Shown piece after piece: positions 32,358-41,587 of a stretch of DNA of 64,000 bases (position 1 is its first letter; each line of letters begins with the position of its first letter). Position numbers and translations under genes: made by a program. The notes under the pieces are model-generated. The model ran no database searches, was not told the DNA's origin, and saw only the letters and a program-made list of their open reading frames with translations. This stretch comes from Ignavibacteriales bacterium (GTDB lineage: Bacteria > Bacteroidota > Ignavibacteria > Ignavibacteriales > Ignavibacteriaceae), in NCBI GenBank assembly GCA_016707285.1, contig JADJIA010000001.1:248001-312000 (forward strand). The letters are read 5' to 3'.

Positions 32358-33548
32358 CTACAGCTTGAAATTAAGCCCCCTGTCGAGTTTTGGATCTCCG
32401 ACAGGAACAGCGTTATGCTTTTTGAAATTGAAATAGAAGACGATTATCAGAACACCGATTGCGGCAATCGGGAAACCGAATTCAGTTAAAATATAGTGTA
32501 ATCCACTCTTTTCACCGTGATATTGTGGCATTATCAACCAATACAGATCGAGCAAATGCGCAACAAGTAACCACACAGCGGCAAATTTAAGTCTTTTAGG
32601 ATCTTTTTTCGCAGGAGCCGGTAAAAGCAATGCGTATGGTACAAGGAAGTGTACAACTATAAGCGTAAGTGTTATGGCACCCCACATCCCTTCCCAACGA
32701 TCGATAAACCAGAATGTCTCCTCAGGAAGATTTGCATACCAAATGAGCAGAAACTGTGAGAAAGCAATATATGCCCAAAAATTTACAAATCCAAAAAGGA
32801 GTCCACCCAAACTTGAAAGATGATCGTTTGTCATTCTTGGATGCAGATACCCGTTTTCTTTTAACAATACTACAGCAAGTGTGGTTGCTGCCAATCCTGC
32901 AAGCATTGTGCCCGAAAAGACATATACACCATAAATGGTTGAAAACCAGTGTGGTTCCAGACTCATCATCCAGTCAATTGCAGAAAAAGTAATGGTTATT
33001 GCAAAAACGGGAATAAAAATAGCTGAAGCAATAATATTCTTCTTTGTTAATTTTTGGTCTTTCGTCTCATCCTGTTTTCTGGAGTTTCTTACAATAAAGA
33101 AGTAGTATAGTGACCAGATTACAAAAGTTGCCACAACTCTAATCACAAAAAATGTGATATTCAAATACGGCTCTTTTATTTTTAGAAGTGCATCAGTTGC
33201 TACTGCATCCGTGTGTGACCAGTGATAAAGGTCGTGGATAAAGAAAAAGAGAGGGATCGCAACCACAATAAAAAGTGGTACCGATGCTGAAATAAATTCA
33301 GGAATTCTTCTGATCGGAGTGCTCCAGTCGGCGTTCACTACATATTCGAGAGAGATCAGAAAGAGAGCACCCATTCCAATTGTCAACAAATAGAAAAAAC
33401 CAAGCAGATAAGAAAACTTTGCTCTGGTTGGATCAAGAAGCAACCCAAAAGCACCCACAATCAATCCGATGGCGAGAAGAGCGATACCGATATTGAGGAT
33501 CTTACCCGGCAATTCTTTTTTTACATATGTCAAATCTTTAGTTGCCAT
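32358..33548 (-). CDS. actF: Alternative complex III subunit ActF
   Basis: About 396 residues from ATG 33548 (MATKDLTYVKK), with around ten TM segments (IGIALLAIGLIVGAFGLLL, FSYLLGFFYLLTIGMGALFLISLEYV and others). SLEYVVNADWSTPIRRIPEF and the NDHLSSLGGLLFGFVNFWAYIAFSQFLLIWYANLPEE region (the latter given here in part) match the quinol:cytochrome c oxidoreductase membrane subunit. ActF contributes to the membrane part next to ActC. A longer start at 33596 would overlap the upstream gene by 59 bases and is less likely. Confidence 0.9.
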   Translation of the reverse strand: MATKDLTYVKKELPGKILNIGIALLAIGLIVGAFGLLLDPTRAKFSYLLGFFYLLTIGMGALFLISLEYVVNADWSTPIRRIPEFISASVPLFIVVAIPLFFFIHDLYHWSHTDAVATDALLKIKEPYLNITFFVIRVVATFVIWSLYYFFIVRNSRKQDETKDQKLTKKNIIASAIFIPVFAITITFSAIDWMMSLEPHWFSTIYGVYVFSGTMLAGLAATTLAVVLLKENGYLHPRMTNDHLSSLGGLLFGFVNFWAYIAFSQFLLIWYANLPEETFWFIDRWEGMWGAITLTLIVVHFLVPYALLLPAPAKKDPKRLKFAAVWLLVAHLLDLYWLIMPQYHGEKSGLHYILTEFGFPIAAIGVLIIVFYFNFKKHNAVPVGDPKLDRGLNFKL

Positions 33549-34704
33549 TAGAAGTATTCTCCTTTCTGAACTGTTCGATCTCTGTTTCAGAGGCATTTTT
33601 TGCCTTTTGCAGTGCTCTGATATAAGAAACTACAGCCCATCTCTCTTTTACCGTCATTTGGTGCGAATAAGAAGGCATTACATTCTGTCCATTGGTAATA
33701 ACATGATAAATATTTCCATCTTTCCAGTCACGCAATTTTGTTGTGTGAAGACTTGGTGGATTTGGGAATTGTTGGTTCAATCTGCTGTCACCATCACCAT
33801 AATCACCATGGCATGGAGAGCAAAATGTCAGATATTTTTTCTGACCAAGTTTGAATATTTCCGGAGAATTCACTAATGGGTTTTCAACGGGATCAGCGGG
33901 TTGGGCAACTGAATCTTTAAATTCGTAGGGCATATGACCTCTCGCCACGGTTCCAGCCACAGGTTCCCTCATCATTCTTGAATCTGCAAAGAAATCACTC
34001 TTTTCCTGAGGAACTCCTCTGAATTGATGTTCCATCCAGTTAAATGGTGTGATGTAGAGAAGTTTGTTGAGCGCAAAATAAGTGCCGCCTGAAACAAGAA
34101 TCGCCGTCGTAACCAGGATGCCAATAAATTTAGGATTAAATGCATCCTGCCAGGTTTTTTCAATCTCCATTATTTCAGAGATCTTTTTGCCACCGAGGGA
34201 TTCAAAAAGTGCTCTTACTTCTTTGACATCAAATTTAGGATCAGATGCTCCAATAAAAACACCATATTTGTCTCTCGATACCGCTTGCATATAAGGAGTA
34301 TCATGAAGTGGATGTTTGTTATCAGGGAACCGGAAGAAAAAGGTAATCATACCTATCACAGTTGCCAGTGTAGCAAACAACACTGTTAATTCAAATGTAA
34401 CGGGAATAAACGCCGGTAGAGAGAAAAATGGTTTTCCACCGATGTTCATTGGATAGTCAACCACCATCGTCCACCACATAAGCAACAGAGCAAATGCAGC
34501 ACCTGAAAGTCCAAAAACAAGGGTAACATACCCGAGCTTTGATGGTTTCAGTTTCATTGCATCATCCATCCCATGAACAGGATATGGTGTATGAACATCA
34601 AAATCTTTATAGCCGGAATGTGACACCTTTTCTGCAGCATGAATAATCTGATCAGGTGTGTCAAACAAAGCGACCAAGCCGTGTAATTTTGTATTTCGTT
34701 CCAT
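33538..34704 (-). CDS. Fused alternative complex III subunits ActD and ActE
   Basis: 388 residues in one unbroken frame. Residues 1-190 are ActD (DUF3341): LHGLVALFDTPDQIIHAAEKV, two TM segments (GYVTLVFGLSGAAFALLLMW, ELTVLFATLATVIGMITFFF) and the DKYGVFI/ALFESLGGKKI end. Residues about 190-388 are ActE: a TM (FIGILVTTAILVSGGTYFAL), GHMPYEF, then a monohaem cytochrome c with CSPCHGDYGDGDS and the methionine in NVMPSYSHQM. In described complexes these are separate proteins; here there is no stop or restart between them. The ATG overlaps the actC stop. Confidence 0.92.
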   Translation of the reverse strand: MERNTKLHGLVALFDTPDQIIHAAEKVSHSGYKDFDVHTPYPVHGMDDAMKLKPSKLGYVTLVFGLSGAAFALLLMWWTMVVDYPMNIGGKPFFSLPAFIPVTFELTVLFATLATVIGMITFFFRFPDNKHPLHDTPYMQAVSRDKYGVFIGASDPKFDVKEVRALFESLGGKKISEIMEIEKTWQDAFNPKFIGILVTTAILVSGGTYFALNKLLYITPFNWMEHQFRGVPQEKSDFFADSRMMREPVAGTVARGHMPYEFKDSVAQPADPVENPLVNSPEIFKLGQKKYLTFCSPCHGDYGDGDSRLNQQFPNPPSLHTTKLRDWKDGNIYHVITNGQNVMPSYSHQMTVKERWAVVSYIRALQKAKNASETEIEQFRKENTSNGN

Positions 34705-36074
34705 TAGTGGTCACCCCCATGATGAGTTGGTTGTGCACCGTCTGCAACGGCTTTAATTTCTGAAATTGCAACTACGGGCATTGCTTTCACAAAAAGCAGA
34801 ACAAGTGTAAAGAATAACCCAAAACTGCCTATGAGAATACCAAAATCGTAGATTGTTGGTACATAATATCCCCAGCTTGAGGGGAGAAAATCCCGGTGAA
34901 GAGAGGTGACTGTGATTACAAATCTCTCAAACCACATTCCAACATTTACAAAAATCACAATTACCATCATTACAGGAATTGATCTTCTCAACTTCTTAAA
35001 CCAGAAGAATTGCGGGAAGATAACATTGCAACTAACCATGATCCAGTATGCCCAGGCATAAGGTCCAAAAGCTCTGTTAATGAAAACAAATGTTTCAAAC
35101 TGAACCCCGCTATACCAGGCAATAAAGAATTCCATTGCGTAAGCATACCCCACCATCATTCCTGTAGCAAGGATAACCTTGTTCATTTTTTCGAGATGAT
35201 CGATAGTTATAATATTTTCAAGGTCGAAGACTTTTCTCACAAAAACAAGAACCGTAACCACCATCGCAAACCCGGAGAAAATAGCACCGGCTACGAAGTA
35301 TGGTGGGAAGATTGTTGTGTGCCATCCGGGGATAATCGATACAGCAAAATCGAACGATACGATTGTGTGCACCGATAATACGAGTGGAGTTGCGAAACCG
35401 GCAAGAATTACATACGATTTTTCGTAATGTTGCCAGTTGCGGTGTGAATGTCTCCATCCAAGGCTAAAAAGTGAATAAATAAATTTCTTCACTTTTCCGG
35501 TTGTTCTGTCGCGCATTACGGCAAAATCAGGGATTAACCCGATATACCAAAAAACAGCGGAAACAGTAAAATATGTGGAAACTGCAAACACATCCCATAA
35601 CAGAGGTGAAGTAAAGTTTACCCACAGCCCGTGTTGATTTGGATATGGAAGTAACCATCCATCCAACCATGGACGACCGGTGTGAATTGCCGGGAATATA
35701 CCCGCGCACATAACGGCGAAGATTGTCATGGCTTCGGCAAACCTCGCAATTGCGGTTCTCCACTTCTGCCTCAATAAAAATAGAATTGCGGATATCAGAG
35801 TTCCGGCGTGACCGATACCTACCCAGAAAACGAAGTTTACGATGTCAAACGCCCAACCCACCGGTTGATTGTTACCCCATAAACCTGTTCCATAGTAGAA
35901 TGTAAATCCAAGACTGGTTGCGCCTATCATCAAAAGTGTCAGCGTAATAGCCAGAGCAATATAATATTTTGGAGTTGGCTTCTCCGACATCGGTTTTGCA
36001 ATCAGATCCTCTAACTCTCCCAGGGAGAGACGGCCCTGAACTATCGGAAGTTCTTTACTGTAATCTATATTCAC
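34704..36074 (-). CDS. actC: Alternative complex III subunit ActC (NrfD/PsrC family)
   Basis: 456 residues with ten TM segments. WVGIGHAGTLISAILFL, PLLWDVFAVSTYFTVS, RHSHRNWQHYEKSY and VSFDFAVSIIPGWHTTIFPPY are hallmarks of the NrfD-like quinol-binding subunit of complex III and of polysulfide reductase; the charged pair and histidine in SFDF/GWHTT lie near the quinol site in the known structures. It starts one base before the end of actB. ActC receives electrons from quinol and passes them to ActB. Confidence 0.95.
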   Translation of the reverse strand: MNIDYSKELPIVQGRLSLGELEDLIAKPMSEKPTPKYYIALAITLTLLMIGATSLGFTFYYGTGLWGNNQPVGWAFDIVNFVFWVGIGHAGTLISAILFLLRQKWRTAIARFAEAMTIFAVMCAGIFPAIHTGRPWLDGWLLPYPNQHGLWVNFTSPLLWDVFAVSTYFTVSAVFWYIGLIPDFAVMRDRTTGKVKKFIYSLFSLGWRHSHRNWQHYEKSYVILAGFATPLVLSVHTIVSFDFAVSIIPGWHTTIFPPYFVAGAIFSGFAMVVTVLVFVRKVFDLENIITIDHLEKMNKVILATGMMVGYAYAMEFFIAWYSGVQFETFVFINRAFGPYAWAYWIMVSCNVIFPQFFWFKKLRRSIPVMMVIVIFVNVGMWFERFVITVTSLHRDFLPSSWGYYVPTIYDFGILIGSFGLFFTLVLLFVKAMPVVAISEIKAVADGAQPTHHGGDH

Positions 36075-39000
36075 TTACACTTCCTCCGTATTTGTATTCC
36101 ACAATCTGGCGATGTATGAGATGTTTGGTTTTACATTCAACTCTTCCAATACATGGTAGGCAAGATTATGGTCGTGAAATTTCTTGAATTCGGAATCTTT
36201 TTCTACGAGATCACCAAATGAGATTGCATCCGCAGGACATGCTTCCTGACAAGCGGTTTTAACATCGCTTCCTTTAAGCTTCCTTCCGGTGGCAACTGCT
36301 TTGCTTCTCTCTTCTTCAATTCTGTGAACGCAGAATGTACATTTTTCCATGACACCTCTCGGGCGAACAGATACTTCAGGGTTATGACCAAGATTCACAG
36401 GCTGCTCATAATAGTAGCCTTTTGCAAAATGGTCTCTGAAATCATAGAAATTGAATCTTCTAACTTTATAAGGACAGTTGTTTGAACAGTATCTTGTACC
36501 CACACATCTGTTGTAAACCATCTGATTTAATCCGTCAATACTGTGTGTGGTTGCAACAACGGGACAAACATTTTCACACGGCGCATTATCACAATGTTGA
36601 CACATCATTGGCTGGTAGGATGCGACAGGTTCTTCCGGTGTTCCTGCGTAATATCTGTCAATACGCATCCATTGCATTTCTCTACCGATGATAACCTGAT
36701 CTTTACCAACAACAGGTATATTATTTTCGATACTGCATGCAACTGAACAGTTTCCACATCCTGTGCATTTATTCAGATCAATGGTCATCCCCCATTTGTT
36801 GTCGGGATATTTGTGTTCATCGTACAAAGAAATAAGGTTATGTTTCTTTCCAAGGAATTCAGGATTTTTCTCATACTGTTTTACAGTACCTTCCTGAATG
36901 ATGTGACGCTTCAAATGAGCATCTTTAACATCTTTAACAAGTGTTTCATCGTAACTGTGGTGATCCTGGGTGGATGCGAGTATATATTTACCATCAACAG
37001 GCGTCACGGTAGCATTGGTAAAAACTCTGTCAGTCAATGATTTCATAAATAATGAAACATCTTTTCCAACTTCAAGAGCAACAACGGGTGATTTTGTTCT
37101 GCCGTAACCAAGTTCAACAACAACTGTATTATCTGCAAGACCCGGCTGAATTAATACAGGTAGAGTTACTTTTTTACCACTTACTTCAACTTCAACGAGA
37201 CTATTGGTCTTTACACCAATTTCTCTGCTTGTTTTATCGGAAATGGCAGCATAATTGTCCCAGGTTACTTTTGATATCGGGTGTGGCAGTTCCTGTAACC
37301 AACCATTGTTTGCATGTTTTCCATCACCAAGGGCATAACTTTGAGCAAGAATCACAGAAAATTTTGCTTCATTAAGTGGGTTCTTTAATGCAACTTTTTC
37401 GAGTGTAAACTTGTAATCTTCGGTTTTATTTGAAGTCTCAAGTTTTAACCCGTCATGGATAATACCCGACCAGAATTTGTCGAATGATCCTGTAACCTCA
37501 TTGGATTCTTTCCATGAAGCTTTCAGGTAATCGAGATATGCAGTTTCTTTATATCCTTCAGCATTGCCACTCAACCATTGGAGCAGGATTGCTTCTTTTT
37601 GGCGGGTGTTATAAAGCGGAGCAATTACGGGCTGCATTGTGCTTGTAACATTACTTCTGACACTTGCATCTCCCCAGTTTTCAAAGTTATGATTTAAAGG
37701 AAGAACAAAGTTTGAAGCAAATGTAGTCTCATTTTGCAGTGTCGCAAGTGAAACCACTAATGGAACACTCTTAAGTGCCGCAACAAAACCGGAATCTTTT
37801 GGTAAATGATAAACAGGATTAGCATCCAGGTTTACTAAAAGTTTAACCTTACCTGATTTCATTTTTGAAATAAGGTCTGTTATTTCTGCAGCAGTTGAAT
37901 ATTTGTGAAGTTCAACATTAGAAACTGAATCGCTGTAGAGTGAAGAGCCGCCTGTCATTTCATTTAGAAGATTAACAAGAACATGAACTTCAACAGGCAC
38001 TGTTTCGCCTGCGTAAACAAGTGTTTTACCGTTTGTGGATAAAAGATCACCAACAAGTGAGTTTAATGCTTTAACACTTTTTGGTGCAAAACCTGCTTTT
38101 TTTGCGAATGTTTCAACTGAAAATCCTGAAAGCACACCTGCGATCTCTTTGGGAACAAGACCTTTCCCTTTTCCTCTTTTGCTGACCTCATTAATCAATG
38201 TCATAACAAAATCGTGGTATTGGGTGGGTTTTATTCTAAGTCGGTAGTCAGCATTTGCTCCGGTGGAACTAAAATTAGCTTCAGCAGCATAAATACGATT
38301 GAATTTTTTTGTGTCTGTTACCGATCTTCTTGATGTAATCAGTCGTTGTTGCTCAACACTGTTACCATCAGTTCCATACAGGTTGGCTTCAAGTGCAACA
38401 ATTACATCCGCCTGATCCCAGTTGATAACCGCAGGAATTGAATCTTCACCGTAACATTCTCTCCATGCAGTTGCTCTATTCACATCGCTAAAAAGATCGT
38501 AGTAGTAATACTTAATTCCGCTGAATTTTTCCTGCAATTCTTTCATTAGCTTCATCGCAGTTGGTGATGAAACTTTGTTTGAAATAAAAGCTGCTTCGCT
38601 TGCGCCTAAAGTGCTCAGAGCAAGTATTACCTTATTATCCACATCCTTCCAACTTATCGGGTCATATATCCCCTCTTTTGAAACCTGTGGTTCGGTAAAC
38701 CGCTGTGGATCATAAAGATCCATTATCGAAGCATGTCCCTTAGCGCAGATTTTTCCGGCACTGACAGGATGATCGGGATTTCCGTCAACTTTAATTGGAC
38801 GACCTTCCCTGGTTTTGATCAGTATTCCACACGAATGAGCACAACTTGAACAGGTGGAAGCGTAATAATTGGCTTCACCAATGGTCATTTCTTCAGGTTT
38901 TTTGTTATAGGGCATTAGTTCACCCTTGTCGCGGTAGTCACTGCAACCGGCGGCAGTAAAAGCTGCGGATGCACTTAACAACGCAAGAAATTTCCTTCTC

Positions 39001-39164
39001 GAAATTCCACTTCCCATCTTCTGTGGGTCAAATTCTTCTTTTACGCCGGGCATAAATTCGTTATAATGGACATCATCGAGTTTACCACCCGATTTATATT
39101 CCTCAACACTACGCCACAACAAATCTTTGTTCATTTCTTTGGGGTCTTTATTAAGCTCGTCCAC
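36075..39164 (-). CDS. actB: Alternative complex III subunit ActB (molybdopterin oxidoreductase-like plus ferredoxin domain)
   Basis: 1029 residues. A Tat-like signal SRRKFLALLSASAAFTAAGC lies at residues 55-74 after a charged lead. Residues about 100-740 form the molybdopterin-enzyme-like domain (CSSCAHSCGILIKTREGRP, PVSAGKICAKGHASI), which carries no Mo cofactor in this family. Residues about 765-1029 are a four-cluster ferredoxin domain: CTGCGNCSVACSIENN, CQHCDNAPCENVCPV, CVGTRYCSNNCPYKVRR, CTFCVHRIEEER with CQEACPADA. Domain fusion and length are normal for ActB. The protein is exported folded and docks on ActC. Confidence 0.95.
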   Translation of the reverse strand: MDELNKDPKEMNKDLLWRSVEEYKSGGKLDDVHYNEFMPGVKEEFDPQKMGSGISRRKFLALLSASAAFTAAGCSDYRDKGELMPYNKKPEEMTIGEANYYASTCSSCAHSCGILIKTREGRPIKVDGNPDHPVSAGKICAKGHASIMDLYDPQRFTEPQVSKEGIYDPISWKDVDNKVILALSTLGASEAAFISNKVSSPTAMKLMKELQEKFSGIKYYYYDLFSDVNRATAWRECYGEDSIPAVINWDQADVIVALEANLYGTDGNSVEQQRLITSRRSVTDTKKFNRIYAAEANFSSTGANADYRLRIKPTQYHDFVMTLINEVSKRGKGKGLVPKEIAGVLSGFSVETFAKKAGFAPKSVKALNSLVGDLLSTNGKTLVYAGETVPVEVHVLVNLLNEMTGGSSLYSDSVSNVELHKYSTAAEITDLISKMKSGKVKLLVNLDANPVYHLPKDSGFVAALKSVPLVVSLATLQNETTFASNFVLPLNHNFENWGDASVRSNVTSTMQPVIAPLYNTRQKEAILLQWLSGNAEGYKETAYLDYLKASWKESNEVTGSFDKFWSGIIHDGLKLETSNKTEDYKFTLEKVALKNPLNEAKFSVILAQSYALGDGKHANNGWLQELPHPISKVTWDNYAAISDKTSREIGVKTNSLVEVEVSGKKVTLPVLIQPGLADNTVVVELGYGRTKSPVVALEVGKDVSLFMKSLTDRVFTNATVTPVDGKYILASTQDHHSYDETLVKDVKDAHLKRHIIQEGTVKQYEKNPEFLGKKHNLISLYDEHKYPDNKWGMTIDLNKCTGCGNCSVACSIENNIPVVGKDQVIIGREMQWMRIDRYYAGTPEEPVASYQPMMCQHCDNAPCENVCPVVATTHSIDGLNQMVYNRCVGTRYCSNNCPYKVRRFNFYDFRDHFAKGYYYEQPVNLGHNPEVSVRPRGVMEKCTFCVHRIEEERSKAVATGRKLKGSDVKTACQEACPADAISFGDLVEKDSEFKKFHDHNLAYHVLEELNVKPNISYIARLWNTNTEEV

Positions 39165-39360
39165 TTACTCCCCCTCCCGTTTTTCTTTTCACTGAATAAG
39201 GGTTCTCTTTAACCGTTATTTTCGTTTTTTGTTTCTCTTCCCCGTTCCCACTGAAAAATGAGAACAGATTTCTGAAGAAAAATACTCCTGTTCCCAGTAA
39301 AGCAAGGGATCCTAAAAATTTTTTTCTGTCCATCTTAAGATTTTCTTTGTTTTCGGTCAT
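39151..39360 (-). CDS. Small membrane protein between actA and actB, function unknown
   Basis: 69 residues: MTENKENLKMDRKKFLGSLA, then a hydrophobic segment LLGTGVFFFRNLFSFF, and a basic, Gly-rich tail (KRKTGGGVSGRA). DRKKFLGSLALLG looks like a Tat-type or membrane leader but the twin arginine is RK. The gene overlaps the actB start by 14 bases and follows actA after 15, so it is translated with the complex. Nothing else is recognisable. It may be an assembly factor or a small subunit of the complex; that is inference. Confidence 0.6.
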   Translation of the reverse strand: MTENKENLKMDRKKFLGSLALLGTGVFFFRNLFSFFSGNGEEKQKTKITVKENPYSVKRKTGGGVSGRA

Positions 39361-39375
39361 CGCTATTTCTGTCTC

Positions 39376-39942
39376 CTATCTATGGCAAGCCCAGCAATGC
39401 TCGGGTCCTTTTTTAACCTGTTTAAGATAAGGAAGTTTCTTTTCCGGGTTCCGGTGGCAGTCGAGGCAAGCATTCATATTGAATGGATTAACCTGCGAAA
39501 CTTTATCCATGTTAGCTACATCGCCATGGCATGATGTACAGTCAATCCCTGTGCCCACATGAACACTGTGATTGAAGTAAGCATATTCAGCAGTTCTGTG
39601 AATCCTTTTCCAGGGAATTGGATTACCACTTTTATAATAGTCTGTCAGTTTGATGATGTCGGGACGGTCTGTGCGTGCCTGTGTGTGACAGTTCATACAG
39701 ATTGCGGCAGTAGGGATGGTGGCAAATCTTGTCTTTTCAACACCGGTATGGCAATATTGACAATCGATTTTCATCGTGCCCGCATGCAACTTGTGAGAAA
39801 AGTTGATCGGCTGGTCGGGTGCATATCCAACCCCGTCTCTCTCTGCTCTTGAGACATAAAATGTGGTTACAAAAGACGCAAGCGCCACAAATATCACTAT
39901 CGGTAACCGTATCCGTAATAGATAGTCGATAAAACTACTCAT
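39376..39942 (-). CDS. actA: Alternative complex III subunit ActA, pentahaem cytochrome c
   Basis: 188 residues with an N-terminal membrane anchor (LPIVIFVALASFVTTFYV) and five haem-binding motifs in order: CQYCH, CMNCH, CTSCH, CLDCH and CWACH. PINFSHKLHAG, MKIDCQYCHTGVEKT and IPWKRIHRTAEYAYFNHSVH are typical ActA phrases. It is the first gene of the respiratory cluster; electrons pass from ActB through its haems to ActE or another cytochrome c. Confidence 0.95.
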   Translation of the reverse strand: MSSFIDYLLRIRLPIVIFVALASFVTTFYVSRAERDGVGYAPDQPINFSHKLHAGTMKIDCQYCHTGVEKTRFATIPTAAICMNCHTQARTDRPDIIKLTDYYKSGNPIPWKRIHRTAEYAYFNHSVHVGTGIDCTSCHGDVANMDKVSQVNPFNMNACLDCHRNPEKKLPYLKQVKKGPEHCWACHR

Positions 39943-40254
39943 CGCTTACCTTCGCTTAAATTACTAAAAAATTTACGAGTTAAGTTGAAACTTGGGTGAG
40001 ACAATTCGATAAAGGAACTTTTTTGGGGAGTACCTTCAGAATGGAATAAAATATGGAATCGGGTGCAATTAGGTATCAAAATATCAGATTATACACGAAT
40101 TACTGAAAAAATCGTTATTTAGGGTGATATAAATTTTGTTGCGGAATATTATAAATGAGATACGAAAAAGTAAGAAAAATCTGACAAATAAAGAAAAATA
40201 TTTCCACTTTGGGAACCATTTTCGAGGGTGTAAAAGAGAATTTCTGAAAAAAAA
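39943..40254. other. Intergenic region upstream of the act-cta cluster
   Basis: 312 bases between the glcF stop and the actA start, both on the minus strand. It is very AT-rich. It should contain the terminator of glcF and the promoter for the 15 kb respiratory cluster. On the minus strand a TATAAT (about 40091-40096) and a TATTTTG lie near one another, but no full Bacteroidota-type promoter is clear. No gene seen. Confidence 0.4.
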
Positions 40255-41583
40255 TCAGTTTTTCTTCTTTTTGTATGCCCTGTTAAGAAAAGTTGCCAGA
40301 TGAAGCACTTCCATTTTGTGATCATATTTATCAGTTCCATGTTGAATCTGACCCATACACCCGGGATTTGCCATTACCACAACTTCTGAACCTGTTGCTT
40401 TTAGATTTCCCATCTTCCTGACAAGAAAATTCAGAGCATCATCGTAACGGGCTACATTATATATTCCCGCACTGCCACAACACCATGAAGCTTCATTCAA
40501 TTCTGTGTAATTAACTCCGCCAACAGATTTTATAATTTCCCTTGGTGCTAATGTAATTTTTTGAGTATGAGCGAGGTGACAAGCATCGTGATAGGTTATT
40601 CGCCCCTCATATGTATAGTTCTCTGCTCTAAACCCTGTTTCATATAAAAATTCGGAAATATCTTTCACTTTAGATGAGAACATTACAGGGAAGTTTTCAT
40701 CACTCGTGACTTCGTGACTCTGTGACTCCGTGTCTTCAAAAACATGCCCATACTCCTTCATATAAGCTCCACATCCGGCAGAATTGGAAATCAAAAAGTC
40801 GTATTCAAAATTCTTAAACAACTCCATGGTTTTAAGAGCAAGCTCTTTTCCCTTTTTTTGTTCACCATTATGGGCATGAAGAGACCCACAGCAGCCCTGA
40901 TTCCGCGGAATTATGACTTCACATCCATGTTGAAGCAAAACATCCAGCGTATCAGAATTGATATCTGCAAACGCTACATCCATTAAACAACCCAGGGGGA
41001 GCAAAACACGATATCTAACAGGTTCAGCAGGAGTATAAATCTCACTCATCATGTCACTACTGAATCTTTTGGAGAATTTTGGCGACATCTGATCAACTGC
41101 TCCAAGATTTCCACCCATAATCTTGAACATACCGATATTATGAAGAAATTTTTGAAGACCTGATGCCTGATAAATATAGATCAGTCTTGCTACTATTTTT
41201 AATATCGGCTGATTTGCAACTATAAAATTAAGCCCAAATCGCCTGATTGTCCTTACTTTTAAGGGTTCCAGGTTCTGCCGTGAAACCTCTTCTCGAGCAG
41301 CTTCAACTATTGCTCCATATTTAACCCCGGCCGGGCATGCAGTTTCACAAGCCTGACAATCGAGACAAAAGCTTATCTCGTTGAGATAGGTATCATTTAT
41401 TTCAAGCTTTCCTTCGGAGACAGATTTGATTAATCTTATTCTACCGCGCGGGGAAGATGATTCGAGTTTTGTGACATTATATGTAGGACAAGTGGGCAGG
41501 CACATACCACAGTGCATACACTGCAAAAGCAGATCGTCTGAAATCAATCCACTTAACAAAGATTTTTGAAGGGGTGGTTCAGC
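40255..41583 (-). CDS. glcF: Glycolate/lactate oxidase iron-sulfur subunit (GlcF-like)
   Basis: 442 residues from ATG 41583 (MAEPPLQKSLLSGL), the first start after the upstream stop. Two 4Fe-4S motifs are CMHCGMCLPTCPTYNV and CLDCQACETACPAGV. Two CCG (cysteine-rich) domains follow, with LPLGCLMDVAFAD, RNQGCCGSLHAHNG, HDACHLAHTQ and EASWCCGSAGIYNV. With GlcD it forms a membrane-linked 2-hydroxy-acid dehydrogenase passing electrons to quinones. It could equally serve D-lactate; the substrate is not fixed by sequence. GlcE is missing. Confidence 0.88.
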   Translation of the reverse strand, partial: AEPPLQKSLLSGLISDDLLLQCMHCGMCLPTCPTYNVTKLESSSPRGRIRLIKSVSEGKLEINDTYLNEISFCLDCQACETACPAGVKYGAIVEAAREEVSRQNLEPLKVRTIRRFGLNFIVANQPILKIVARLIYIYQASGLQKFLHNIGMFKIMGGNLGAVDQMSPKFSKRFSSDMMSEIYTPAEPVRYRVLLPLGCLMDVAFADINSDTLDVLLQHGCEVIIPRNQGCCGSLHAHNGEQKKGKELALKTMELFKNFEYDFLISNSAGCGAYMKEYGHVFEDTESQSHEVTSDENFPVMFSSKVKDISEFLYETGFRAENYTYEGRITYHDACHLAHTQKITLAPREIIKSVGGVNYTELNEASWCCGSAGIYNVARYDDALNFLVRKMGNLKATGSEVVVMANPGCMGQIQHGTDKYDHKMEVLHLATFLNRAYKKKKN

Positions 41584-41587
41584 CATA

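Noticed and set aside
40149..40340. Small minus-strand open frame of 63 codons after glcF
   Set aside because: It mostly overlaps the 3' end of glcF in another frame and has no ribosome-binding site or recognisable domain.
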